Source: Coemansia sp. RSA 922 (lineage: Eukaryota > Kickxellomycota > Kickxellomycetes > Kickxellales > Kickxellaceae). Taken from it: a stretch of 18,507 nt of DNA. The stretch is taken from the NCBI GenBank assembly GCA_027577415.1, contig JANBQS010000419.1, positions 1-18,507 on the forward strand. Reading direction: 5' to 3'. Position 1 is the first letter of the stretch; every line of letters starts with the position of its first letter. A program made the position numbers and the translations under genes. The notes under the pieces are model-generated. The model ran no database searches. It had not been told where the DNA came from and saw only the letters and a list, made by a program, of their open reading frames with translations. Shown piece after piece: positions 8,857-17,240 of the stretch.

Positions 8857-10812
8857 TTAGGATGTAAACGAGTCGGCGGTCCAAAACTCTGTTAGACGCT
8901 TGCCCAGAGCTGGTCCAATCTTGCGTCGGCTCTCGTCAATGACAATGTTTTCGATGATTTTGCTGCCAGCCTCCCCACAGCCCAGGGCCTCGGTCAGCTG
9001 TCGGGGCGTGGAATAGTTCCGCCCGATGGTCAGCGCCTTGCCAGCACTGATACCGCGTATGGTCATTAGCATGCGCAGATATATTTCACCAACGGACAAT
9101 GTCCCGCTCTTATTGCTGACCATGTCGTAAGCGTCAAAGGTCATGGCCAGGCTGATTTGAGGGAGCCGCGCCTGTATGTTTTTCTTCAGCTTGGCAAATT
9201 CCTTTTGGCCGATATGCTGATCTGGGATGGCATAAATGTCTCCTAGGGTGTTTTGCAAGATCTTGGTAGTTTGGCGCAAGATCTTCAGAGTGGCTTCGAA
9301 CGTGGCAGGTCGTTTCAAATGGAATCCATGGTGAACTTGTACTCGGCTCAATGCCGAGCTCACTGCTGCCTCGCCTATACGACTGACGGCCTCGGGGTTG
9401 TCGCCCTCGACAATATATAGTACGTTGGTGAACCCAGTACCGTGAATACGCGTGTGCTGTTCCTTGTATCGGCCATCTCGAATACTCGCGCATAAATCAT
9501 CCATCCGCTTTCTCTCTACAACGTAGTCGAGAGCTATATCGGGCAGGTGTTTGAATGTGCTGGTAGGGTTTGCGCGCGCAATCCAAAGGTAGTCGCCAAC
9601 AGTGAGGGGCCGGATTTCAATCTTCACTTGTTGCTCTTCGAGCTCCTTGGCGATTAGGTTTCGGTCGGCTGAAGAGTGGACTTCGCGGTTATCGACTATC
9701 AGGAGTATGTCGTATTCGCCCTTGGGGTAGCGTACCAAGTCACTGAGCTCGATTTCTGAGGCTGATGCCGATGACTGTCGGCTAAACGTAGATCCTGGAG
9801 CGGGTCGACTAGTGCCAGCTGAGCGATTCCGCGAAAGTGCCATGGCGCTTGTGGTTGCCGGTAGCATGTACGAGCTGCTGCTGTGGGCTCTTGCTGAGAT
9901 GTTGCTGCTGCCACTGTGTGGCAAGTCCCGACGCGATTGGAGACTGTTCGCCGCAGTCCTGGGCAAGGGTGGGAGGTGGTCTTGGGTCTGCCTCGGGCTG
10001 CTGGAAAGAATAGGAGACGAATAGCCTGTCGAGTGCATAAAGTCGTCGAATTCTGGCTGATCCAATGTCTCTAGCGCTACAGAGGGTATGTGCTGTTTCT
10101 CAAAGTCGGTAAACAGCTTGCCATCCTCAGCCGGCAGTTCTTTGCGTGTGCGCAGCACCTCTACGACCTTTTGCGCTATCTCTAGACCCTCTTCGGTAAT
10201 GCAGAATTTGACGCCGCCTTGCCGCTCAACCAAGGATTTGGACTCGAGTGTCTTGATACCAGACCACGCGGTGTGCTGACCATAGCTACTACCTGCACCG
10301 CCGCCTCTGTGCCCACTAGTACTGCCGCCCACATGGAACGGAGTATCTGCGTATTGCTCACTGAGCGGTATCAGCTGGTTCTTTGGTATGTAGTAGTCTG
10401 GACCATACAGACAGTATGTCTTGTATAGACCCAGCAGAAGGGCAAACGCGCCAGAGCGATATCGAGGTACGTAGATGCGAGACGTAGTCTGTCTTTGAGT
10501 ACTTTGAGAAGCCTGTGTTGTTTCGGTACCTGGTTGACTTGGTGGTGGATTGGGAATGCCGTTTTCTTGACGCCAAGCAGCTAGCTTTTTCGTCAGTCGC
10601 TCAACTATCACTTGGCCTATTCCTTGTAGTTGCAGCGCTTCTCGTGGGTCTTCCATGCGTAGCGGATACCTTTGGAGCGAGGTGTATGCTTTTTTGAACA
10701 TGTACTGAGTTTTGGCGTTGCGACTGGCGGCTTCGTCGTGCCACTCGCCCACCCACTGAAGAAACAACGGGTTGGCGCACTCTTGTCCGTCCTGGCTGGC
10801 GTCTTGGCTCAT
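8857..10812 (-). CDS. MUS81: Crossover junction endonuclease MUS81
   Basis: Intronless, 651 residues, a usual length for fungal Mus81. In order: an N-terminal helix-hairpin-helix region (about 12-85, with LQGIGQVIVERL), a winged-helix region (about 112-225, YRSGAFALLLGLY and FCITEEGLEIA), a Ser-rich linker (about 260-355), the ERCC4-type nuclease (about 366-530) and a C-terminal HhH2 region (about 575-645, MTIRGISAGKAL). The nuclease motifs are complete: DNRE (374-377), GDYLW (407-411) and the signature VVERKRMDDLCASIRDGRYK (431-450) with ERK at 433-435. With its partner Eme1/Mms4, Mus81 cuts 3' flaps, stalled forks and recombination junctions in the nucleus. The start is the Met before SQDASQDG. 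It shares its promoter region with MAD2. The call is firm. Confidence 0.97.
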   Translation of the reverse strand: MSQDASQDGQECANPLFLQWVGEWHDEAASRNAKTQYMFKKAYTSLQRYPLRMEDPREALQLQGIGQVIVERLTKKLAAWRQENGIPNPPPSQPGTETTQASQSTQRQTTSRIYVPRYRSGAFALLLGLYKTYCLYGPDYYIPKNQLIPLSEQYADTPFHVGGSTSGHRGGGAGSSYGQHTAWSGIKTLESKSLVERQGGVKFCITEEGLEIAQKVVEVLRTRKELPAEDGKLFTDFEKQHIPSVALETLDQPEFDDFMHSTGYSSPILSSSPRQTQDHLPPLPRTAANSLQSRRDLPHSGSSNISARAHSSSSYMLPATTSAMALSRNRSAGTSRPAPGSTFSRQSSASASEIELSDLVRYPKGEYDILLIVDNREVHSSADRNLIAKELEEQQVKIEIRPLTVGDYLWIARANPTSTFKHLPDIALDYVVERKRMDDLCASIRDGRYKEQHTRIHGTGFTNVLYIVEGDNPEAVSRIGEAAVSSALSRVQVHHGFHLKRPATFEATLKILRQTTKILQNTLGDIYAIPDQHIGQKEFAKLKKNIQARLPQISLAMTFDAYDMVSNKSGTLSVGEIYLRMLMTIRGISAGKALTIGRNYSTPRQLTEALGCGEAGSKIIENIVIDESRRKIGPALGKRLTEFWTADSFTS

Positions 10813-11083
10813 TTGTGCTCAAACTGAAGGGGGGAATGACAAAGTGAAAGTGGAATTAAGGGAGGTGAACGAAGACAAAACGACAACTCCTGGGTGGTGT
10901 TTTGCGCAGCCTAGAGTTTAGCAGCAAGATCTTCAGATTTAGTACCCAGATTAACGGCTATTTGTTGACGCTTTTATGCGTCTTTTCTTGTCTTTTGTGC
11001 CTTTTCGACTTGATTGTGATAACTTTATTTATTATACGCTATTTATCGGCATTTGGCATTTACATCTAGACACTCGAGCGGAA
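10813..11083. promoter_or_regulatory. Bidirectional promoter between MUS81 and MAD2
   Basis: 271 bases separate the two divergent starts, so both core promoters lie here. A small perfect inverted repeat, GACGC-TTTTAT-GCGTC, sits at 10967-10982. I see no canonical TATAAAAA box and no ACGCGT cell-cycle box. Confidence 0.6.
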
Positions 11084-11707
11084 ATGTCAGTGCAAACACA
11101 GCTAACTAAAGGCAAGATCGACCTAAAGGGGTCTGCGCAGATAGTAACCGAGTTCTTTCTCTACGGGTTGAACAGCATCCTGTTCCAGCGTGGGCTATAT
11201 CCAGTGGAGGACTTTGACAGGAAGAAAAAATACGGCATAGACGTGTGGGTATCGAATGACGCGACAGTCGAAAAATACCTGGCGAAGATCATGGAGTCTG
11301 TCGAGCAATGGATAGCAGCAGGCAAGATCAACAAGCTAGTACTGGCAATAAAGTCGCGGGAGACTCGCGAGACACTAGAGCGGTGGCAGTTTGACGTGCA
11401 GCTGGTTGACGAGGAAGGAGATGATAAGGTGCGGCCGCCAAAGTCGGAGAAGACGCTGCAAATGGAGATTCAGGCTATTTTCAGACAGATCGCGGCCAGC
11501 GTATCGTTTTTGCCTATTGTCGAGGAAAAATGCACTTTCAATATCCTTGTCTACACTTGTACTGACGCTGAAGTGCCTACTACTTGGACGGACTCGGATC
11601 CCCTGCATATTAAGAACCCGGAGCAGGTGCGCTTGCGCTCGTTCTCCACCGATGTCCATCGCGTCGAGGCTATGGTCGCCTACCGCCGCGACCCGGACCT
11701 GTGCTAG
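11084..11707 (+). CDS. MAD2: Spindle assembly checkpoint protein MAD2 (HORMA domain)
   Basis: 207 residues, intronless, the standard Mad2 length. The N-terminus MSVQTQLTKGKIDLKGSAQI leads into TEFFLYGLNSILFQRGLYP. The HORMA core carries YGIDVW-type and KLVLAIKSRETRETLERWQF motifs, and the C-terminal mobile safety-belt segment (about 160-207) holds VHRVEAMVAYRR. Mad2 captures Mad1 and Cdc20 peptides with this belt and forms the mitotic checkpoint complex at unattached kinetochores. I chose ATG 11084 because it matches the family start. The frame is open for 36 more codons, but these are hydrophobic and lie in the promoter. Its neighbour MUS81 is divergent and also a genome-stability gene. Confidence 0.95.
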   Translation: MSVQTQLTKGKIDLKGSAQIVTEFFLYGLNSILFQRGLYPVEDFDRKKKYGIDVWVSNDATVEKYLAKIMESVEQWIAAGKINKLVLAIKSRETRETLERWQFDVQLVDEEGDDKVRPPKSEKTLQMEIQAIFRQIAASVSFLPIVEEKCTFNILVYTCTDAEVPTTWTDSDPLHIKNPEQVRLRSFSTDVHRVEAMVAYRRDPDLC

Positions 11708-11934
11708 CGATACTATGAGCACGATCAGGATCAACACCAAATTATCTCTACTTTGAAAAGCTGATACTCGAGTGTATTCATTTCTTTTCTTCAGAGCTCT
11801 CCTTTTTTTACTCTATTATTTTTATTTTTACTTTCTAGTATTGCTGCTGCAGTGGTACAGTTATAGTTGACTGTCCAAGGATACAGAGTACTTGGCGCTT
11901 CAATAGAGTTTGGATTGCGTTGAGTATTGCGACA
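11708..11934. other. MAD2 3' UTR and U2AF promoter region
   Basis: A T-rich tract at 11804-11835 probably belongs to the 3' end of MAD2. The rest should be the promoter and leader of the U2AF gene. No TATAAAAA box is seen. Confidence 0.4.
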
Positions 11935-13833
11935 ATGTCGGCTGAAAATTCATTGCGCGAGGACGAACAGAGAGGCACGGCTGGCAGTAACCCTCGCAGT
12001 GTAGGCAAGTACTCATTTTGAAAAAGGCGAGCCTTTTGAACTGCTTCTATAGCTTTTTTTTAGTTAGTGGTACTAAACTCTGTAGCGGATTTCTTGTTTA
12101 AATTTGTAGAGGATATGGCCAACCCGTTTCTCAACAACAGCAGCAGCAGCATGAGTCAGCCTCCAAAGCACCGGGGCGAAGAAGATAATGGACGTAGAGG
12201 TGCGGCGTATTCGCGTGAGCGGGGTCCTTCCAATGGAGACATGGGCAGGCACAACTCCTCTCGTCATCGGAGCCGTAGTTCAAGGCGGAAACGTACCTAT
12301 GAACGCGATGACTATAGCCACCGACGCAGCTCGCGTGATCGGTCAGACCAGCACCGGAGACGCTCGCGCAGCAGGGGAGCGAGAGGAGACGACCGCAGGA
12401 GGCCTCCGTCGCGTGAGAGCGGCCGGCGCAGTGGTGGCAGCAGCGAAGTTGTGCCTCTGCATTTGCGGCCCAAGAAGCTGGCGCGCTGGGACCTGCCACC
12501 CCTGGGGTACGAGAACGTGACGTGCTTGGAAGCCAAGGCGGCAGGCGAATTTCCCCCACCGGGGCAGTCGGCAGGATCTAGCAACGTGGCGTCATTCAAC
12601 CCTAGTGTGTTGTTTGAGCACACGCATCGCGAGGAGAATGACCACTTCCGGCCCAGTAGTCGCGGTGAGCGCGAGTTCCCCAGTACGGCATCGCGACAGG
12701 CCCGACGCCTGTATGTCGGTAATTTGCCGTATGGCGTGGATGAGGATGGCATTGCAACGTTCTTTAACGACCTAATGGTGCGTGTGAACATTGCGCAGGC
12801 TGACGAATGCCCTGTGCAGAATATCCAAATCAACTTTGACAAGAACTACGCCTTTGTCGAATTCCGCGACGCCGAGCAGGCGACGAGCGGCATGGGCCTC
12901 GATGGAGTGACATTCCAAAACCAAAAGCTCAAAATCAGACGACCCAAAGACTATATTCCACCCGCTGGCCAGCCCGAGCCCAGACCACCAGTGATTAACG
13001 TTCCAGGAGTTATCTCGAACACTGTTCCTGACTCGCCTGATAAAGTGTATGTTGGCGGACTGCCGAGCTATATCAATGCAGATCAGGTCATTGAGTTGTT
13101 GCGAGCGTTTGGCGAGTTGAAATCGTTTAATTTGGTCAAGGACAGTGTTAGTCGAATGTCGCGTGGATTTGCCTTTTGCGAGTTTGCGGATCCCAGTATA
13201 ACTGATCTTGCATGTAGCGGGCTTAATGGTATGGAGCTTGGCGATCGCCGTTTGGTCGCTCAGCGTGCTAGCGTTGGCTCAAGAGGTGGCAATCCGCTAC
13301 CAGGGATGGCACCACCACAGCAGTATCAGCAGCAAGTGCCAACACAGGCTTACCAGAGCCAGTCCTCGCATGGCCAGCAGCAGGACTATGGTTACCAGCG
13401 TGGAGCAGAAGCCGGCGGCTACGGATCTGGACAACGCGACTATGGCTACGAGCAAATGCATCCACCGCCGGGATACTTGCCAGCACTCAGCAGTCTTAAC
13501 GTGGGTTCAGATGTGCAGCCGACGACAGTCGTGCAGTTGCTGAACATGGTTACTGTCAGCGAACTGGTGGATGACTTGGAGTATGCAGATATTCTGGAGG
13601 ACGTGCAAGATGAGTGTGGCAAATTTGGAAACATCGTCAGTGTGGTTATTCCGCGCCCGGCTCCAGACGGCTCGGATGAGAAGGTCCCTGGTCTGGGCAA
13701 GATCTTTATCGAGTATGCGGATGTCACAGCTGCTGCCGTCGCAGTAAAGGAGCTGGCTGGCCGTCAGTTCTCGGGTCATACGGTGGTTGCCACTTATATT
13801 ACTAAAAGTGATTTTGACAGCGCCAACTACTAA
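11935..13833 (+). CDS. U2AF2: Splicing factor U2AF large subunit (U2AF65 type)
   Basis: The proposed model is exon 1 11935-11998 joined to 12110-13833 (595 residues); if translation starts at ATG 12115 instead, 572 residues. In the 572-residue numbering: an Arg/Ser-rich tail (about 30-108); the U2AF35-binding motif around Trp125 (KLARWDLPPLGYENVT); RRM1 197-276 (LYVGNL and NYAFVEF); RRM2 309-386 (VYVGGL and RGFAFCEF); a Gln/Tyr/Gly-rich linker about 387-470; and a C-terminal U2AF-homology motif 472-568 (LLNMVTVSEL, GRQF as the R-x-F motif, end DFDSANY). The protein binds the polypyrimidine tract, the small subunit and SF1 during 3' splice-site recognition in the nucleus. The low-complexity QQ/GY linker between RRM2 and the UHM is longer than in human U2AF65. 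The family call is firm; the 5' exon is not. Confidence 0.93.
11999..12109 (+). other. Probable intron near the U2AF start
   Basis: The acceptor is TTGTAG ending at 12109, with TACTAAA (12071-12077) as branch site and a T-rich run between. The in-frame donor is GTGTAG at 11999 or, less likely, GTAACC at 11987. Both join ATG 11935 to the main frame with one leftover base. GTACTC at 12009 is also possible, but only if the intron lies in the 5' UTR and translation starts at 12115. Confidence 0.5.
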
Positions 13834-13932
13834 CATAAAAATGTGTGGTGAAGCGGCAAATACATTTTCCTCTGCAAAGAATTTCTTTTACCTCTTTATT
13901 TCTGGGAGTTGCGCCTGTCGATGCCCAGCTAA

Positions 13933-14053
13933 GCTGGCAGCTTGGCAAAAAAAACTGTTAGGTGTGGATGAGACCTCATTCTAAGGGTGCAAACACGGCT
14001 GCAAAGCACCTCTTTCTTCAAAGCTTAGAAAACACGTGTTAATTGTAGAAAGA
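13933..14053 (+). repeat. Conserved upstream block, copy 1 (with CACGTG)
   Basis: The block starts GCTGGCAGCTTGG and runs through GTGTGGATGA, TCTAAGGGTGCAAA, CGGCTGCAAAGCACCTCTTT and CACGTG (14033-14038) to GTAGAAAGA. By eye, the 92 bases from GTGTGGATGA onward differ from copy 2 at about nine positions. It lies about 280-400 bases before the start codon. Confidence 0.8.
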
Positions 14054-14189
14054 TCCAATGTGTTATCCGAATCCTGAATGACGTTGATAGCACCAAGCAC
14101 ACTCGTTTCTTGTTCACCTTACGTCATTATTGAAGTCTCAATTATATTGCTTTCCTCCTTGCAAGTGAGGTTCTCCTCCTTTCTTTGGG

Positions 14190-14197
14190 TATAAAAA
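14190..14197 (+). promoter_or_regulatory. TATA box of array gene A
   Basis: TATAAAAA, preceded by CTTTCTTTGGG exactly as in copy 2, lies 144 bases before ATG 14334. Confidence 0.75.
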
Positions 14198-14333
14198 CTC
14201 GGGCACCGCCCACTCCTTTTCACCTCAAATATTCTTACACAATACTATTATTCTATACCACTACCCTGCCTGCAAGACAATATCAAGTACTACAACTTAA
14301 TTCGCTACATCATCAGCTGCGAGTGATTTAACA

Positions 14334-14789
14334 ATGGACAACCTATCAACTAAGGATGTGCATGACCGCCATTACCCAGATGCCATTTCCCTTCATTTAA
14401 TTTATAAGAGTGAGGCTTTGGGTAAGCTGGTTGCTGTTAAATTTCAAGAGCAATTCGACAAGGGGTTTGATGTGCAGGCAGTTGACGTAGGCACAGATGG
14501 ATATAGGGAATGCTTGACAAGTTCCTTCACCAGTGACAAAGTTATACTTGTATTTACAGTTGTTGATGGAGTGGTTAAAGCAATTGCGGATATCGATATT
14601 CAGGAAGCCATTGTTAGGATTAAGGGAATATTGGGTGATACATGTGTTATCAATTATGCACATACTGAAGAGGAGGCAGGACGTCTTTTAACCAATGGTT
14701 TCTTAAGACCTAAAAATGAGCTGACTGCCATGACAAAACTACTGATGGCCGACAACAAGGAGCTTAGTGACAAATGCAAGCAAATGTAG
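14334..14789 (+). CDS. Small orphan protein A of the array family
   Basis: 151 residues, intronless, function not recognised. The protein looks soluble, with no signal peptide or membrane segment. Landmarks: LSTKDV at the N-terminus, a mixed strand-like region (AISLHLIYK), FQEQFDKGFDVQAVDV, TDGYRECL, VDGVVKAI, DIDIQEAIVRIKGILG and INYAHTEEE, then a charged helical tail rich in Lys, Asp and Glu. It aligns end to end with protein B at 17241, about half of the residues being identical by eye over the first 111. The start at 14334 is supported by B: both begin ATGGmC and then read LST(K/E)DV. The strong TATA promoter and the conserved upstream block argue for real, regulated expression. Codon use is AT-rich, unlike the neighbouring U2AF gene. 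Looks like a clade-specific gene. Confidence 0.75.
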   Translation: MDNLSTKDVHDRHYPDAISLHLIYKSEALGKLVAVKFQEQFDKGFDVQAVDVGTDGYRECLTSSFTSDKVILVFTVVDGVVKAIADIDIQEAIVRIKGILGDTCVINYAHTEEEAGRLLTNGFLRPKNELTAMTKLLMADNKELSDKCKQM

Positions 14790-14906
14790 ATATACTTTTC
14801 ACATATATCTCAACCAGCCTACGAGCTACTAATATTCCATGTCATATATTTAGATATGCGCCATGCTCATAGTTTATTAGCTACATGTTCTTAGCCAATA
14901 TATTTA
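14787..14906 (+). repeat. Conserved 3' block, copy 1
   Basis: Starting at the stop codon of gene A, TAGATAYAC, TATATCTCAACCAGC, ATATGCGC(C/T)ATGCTCATAG and CCAATATATT recur in the same order after gene B (17693-17820). The duplicated unit therefore includes the 3' UTR. Confidence 0.65.
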
Positions 14907-15073
14907 CCAATGAAAGTAGAGTTTCTAACACATATTAGTAATATGATCTTATAGGGTTCTTTTCTTTTAGCCAATTTTTATTGACCAGCGGCAACCACGG
15001 CCAATTAAGCAGACGGAGAAAACATCGTCAAAAAATGAAAGTGATTCAAGGTGGATTTGGCAACAAAGTTGGC

Positions 15074-15109
<36 letters not shown>

Positions 15110-15429
15110 AGTCCTATCACTAATCTTTTTATGTATTGGCCAGTAGGCTTTGAGTATTTTCTCGCCATCGTGCAAAAGAGTATCACCAAAGCAGTCCACC
15201 TTAGCTGGCTTTCGCACTCTTTGCTTGAGCGCGTCACCAAAGTCTTACCTTGCAGCTTCAGCATCATTTCCAATGTTGCCTATAGTGCCAGTATAGACAT
15301 TCCACAGAGTAATAATGAATAGTATATTGAATTAATAGGATAATATAAAAAAAGAAGGAAAACTACGTCCAAAAAACCTTCAATAAAGAAAAGGAGTCCT
15401 TTGCTGACTACTGCCGACACTACGAACGG
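14907..15429. other. AT-rich spacer, no gene called
   Basis: Contains a TC microsatellite. GCCTATAGTGCCAG near 15279 resembles GCCTATAGTACCAG near 17811 after gene B, so part of this spacer may be old unit sequence. A short minus-strand frame (15005-15217) depends on the microsatellite and is not convincing. Confidence 0.4.
15077..15107. repeat. TC dinucleotide microsatellite
   Basis: An uninterrupted (TC)n tract of 31 bases (15.5 repeats). It is the only clear simple repeat of this size in the window. Confidence 0.95.
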
Positions 15430-15824
15430 CTACATAATGGCACAGCTTCCCTTAATAGCAAATACTGTATCCTGAGTCACCATGCCATACTTGCTTACAT
15501 GGGCTTCTCCTAAGGCCGAAATACGATTGAAAAATAGTACATAATTTTCATTTTCGACGACATTTCTAACATAGGCTAGCTCATCTTTACATCCGAGGAA
15601 AACATGGACAGTGCCGTCATTGTTGCTATTTTTACCAATAGCATCAGTAAACATTGTCAACTTTGTTTTTTTTAATGACTAAAATATTGTAGCCTGGATT
15701 ATTTGTGACGCGTCTCAGTAGAGACCATTCGAACTGCTCTGAATTTTCATCTGCCGTTAGAAAGACGCCTCTAATAAAAAAACTGGCCATCCTCAGCTAA
15801 ATCTACATAGCAATACTTTACCAT
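15430..15824 (-). pseudogene. Minus-strand array family member with two homopolymer frameshifts
   Basis: ATG at 15824-15822 opens MVKYCYVDLAEDGQF and then hits a stop after a T7 run (A7 at 15776-15782 on +). One base fewer would continue into a long frame with FIRGVFLTADENSEQFEW and NPGYNILVIKK. That frame is broken again at an A8 run (T8 at 15666-15673 on +), where one base fewer would reach the final open frame from about 15660 to the stop at 15430-15432 (VHVFLGCKDELAYV, YVLFFNRISALGEA). Total length would be about 130 residues. It resembles the locus at 4441 (KYCDIQLA, NPGYDYVVI) and more distantly genes A and B. A minus-strand TATAAAAA stands 123 bases upstream. Either a recent pseudogene or a real gene with homopolymer sequence errors. 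No function recognised. Confidence 0.55.
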
Positions 15825-15939
15825 TTTCAAAGTACTATTTGAAGCAGCAGTCGACCGATAAAGGTATATGTTTGGTGGAGAAAATATGTGTGGTGGATGT
15901 TCTGATGGCGAATAAAGGGAGAAGGCGGCTACAGCTTCG

Positions 15940-15947
15940 TTTTTATA
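15940..15947 (-). promoter_or_regulatory. TATA box of the minus-strand family member
   Basis: TATAAAAA on the minus strand (TTTTTATA on +), 123 bases before ATG 15824. The spacing is almost the same as at the 4441 locus (121). Confidence 0.6.
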
Positions 15948-16853
15948 GCAGAAACGGGCTTCAAATTTTCTTGATGGCAGGGTATCCAGATGATGTAACA
16001 GCCTTACTCCCCTTGTTTAGCAGTCAGTGAAAAGCAGCAGCGATGATTGCAGCATCCCTTTGACACAAAAGGGTGCCTACACCATTTTTGTCATTTCCAA
16101 AATATTTGAGACTTTGGAGATCAGCTGTTCACCTGCAAAAGCGGCAAACTGTGCACTTTTTCCCCTCCCATTGGCAAGCAAGCAAAAAAAGTGGAAGGAT
16201 ACATCCGATTATTGTGCTTCCTTTGTTTAAAACGAGGGCGCAATTTGCTGTTTCCAGAATGGTGTGTTTCCGTGTTGAAAAACGTGATGTGCTGACGTAC
16301 TTTCTAAAAAGAAAAAGAGCATTGGAGGTTGCTCATCAGGTTTATTCGGTATCAGCGTACTCCTTAATTACAATGGGCTTAATACGCCAGCTTGACACTG
16401 TTTACTATTGCATGTAGCTTTTAGCGTAGTGTTTTTTTTTGCAATCCGTGCTTATGAGCAGCCAAGACCAGAGACAAGAAATGTAATTACTGAGGGTTTC
16501 AAAGGCAAGTAATAGGATACGCAATTTACATTATCCGAATTAGATGCTTCCGTGTAGGCAGCATGTTGGGCACTCCCCCTACTCTTTCCACAAAATAAGA
16601 ACCATTCTCTGAGTAGATACAGTGCCTTAAGTAGACTAATTGTGGAGTTCTAAATTTAGTCCATTGAAAGTAAGTATCCACTAAAAGCTGAGTTGCTAAG
16701 CTATATAGTATGTAAAATGGATATGTTATTTTGCTACACTCAAGCCCAGTATGCCTTCTCTAGTCATTATTCATTGTGGCTCCTCAGCACCTTTGGTTTC
16801 TCTTGTTCAGTACACTTTCTTTCTTTTTACCATACCGGTTGCAGCCCTGCAGA
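15948..16853. other. Gene-poor spacer with scraps of unit sequence
   Basis: Only short frames are present. The longest readable one (about 16236-16417 on +) has no recognisable motif. From about 16528 to 16640, ATTATCCGAATTAGATG, TTCCGTGTAGGCAGC, TTCTCTGAGTAGAT and AAGTAGACTAATTGT parallel 17834-17970 after gene B. This interval therefore carries a diverged copy of the unit's 3' flank. The last part leads into copy 2 of the upstream block. Confidence 0.45.
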
Positions 16854-16969
16854 GCTGGCAGCTTGGAAAAAATTGTTGTGTGGATGAAGCATCATTCTAA
16901 GGGTGCAAATGCGGCTGCAAAGCACCTCTTTCTTCAAAGCTTTGAACCCACGTGTTAACTGTAGAAAGA
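16854..16969 (+). repeat. Conserved upstream block, copy 2 (with CACGTG)
   Basis: Same order of elements as copy 1: GCTGGCAGCTTGG, GTGTGGATGA at 16878, TCTAAGGGTGCAAA, CGGCTGCAAAGCACCTCTTT, CACGTG at 16949-16954 and GTAGAAAGA. CACGTG lies 148 bases before the TATA box (157 in copy 1). Confidence 0.8.
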
Positions 16970-17096
16970 CGCAATACATTATCCGAATCCTAAATGCTAT
17001 TGCTTGCATACAACAAACGTATCCATTTCTGTCTTTCGTAAAGTCTGAACTATATTGCTTTCCGCTTGCAGACGAGGTTCGCCTTCTTTCTTTGGG

Positions 17097-17104
17097 TATA
17101 AAAA
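17097..17104 (+). promoter_or_regulatory. TATA box of array gene B
   Basis: TATAAAAA preceded by CTTTCTTTGGG, 144 bases before ATG 17241, identical spacing to gene A. Confidence 0.75.
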
Positions 17105-17240
17105 TGCTGGCATCGCCCTCCCACTTTTTTCCCCGAATATTCTTACATATCCCTCTACTACCACAAAAAACACTCTTTACAAGCCAATAACAAATACTAC
17201 CGCTTTATTAGCTACATACTCAGCTGCAATTGATTTACCA

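Larger units (their letters stand above)
13834..14333 (+). promoter_or_regulatory. Upstream region of array gene A (unit copy 1)
   Basis: About 25 bases after the U2AF stop, a segment begins (TACATTTTCC at about 13860) that also opens copy 3 near 18290. It continues through the conserved block at 13933-14053 and a stretch TTATCCGAATCC (14063-14074) shared with copy 2. Then come TATATTGCTTTCC and CTTTCTTTGGGTATAAAAA before the start at 14334. No gene lies within it. Copy 1 alone also has TTACGTCAT (14120-14128), close to a bZIP CRE site. Confidence 0.6.

Noticed and set aside
10976..11083. 36-codon N-terminal extension of MAD2
   Set aside because: It is hydrophobic, lies in the promoter region and is absent from the family; the Met at 11084 matches the usual Mad2 start.
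12131..12842. Minus-strand frames opposite the U2AF RS region
   Set aside because: They mirror the Arg/Ser repeats and have no domain of their own.
15005..15217. Minus-strand 70-residue frame
   Set aside because: Its Arg-Glu run is just the TC microsatellite read on the other strand, and the flanks show no domain.
16073..16417. 114-residue plus-strand frame
   Set aside because: No TATA box at family spacing, no similarity to the array proteins and no recognisable motif.
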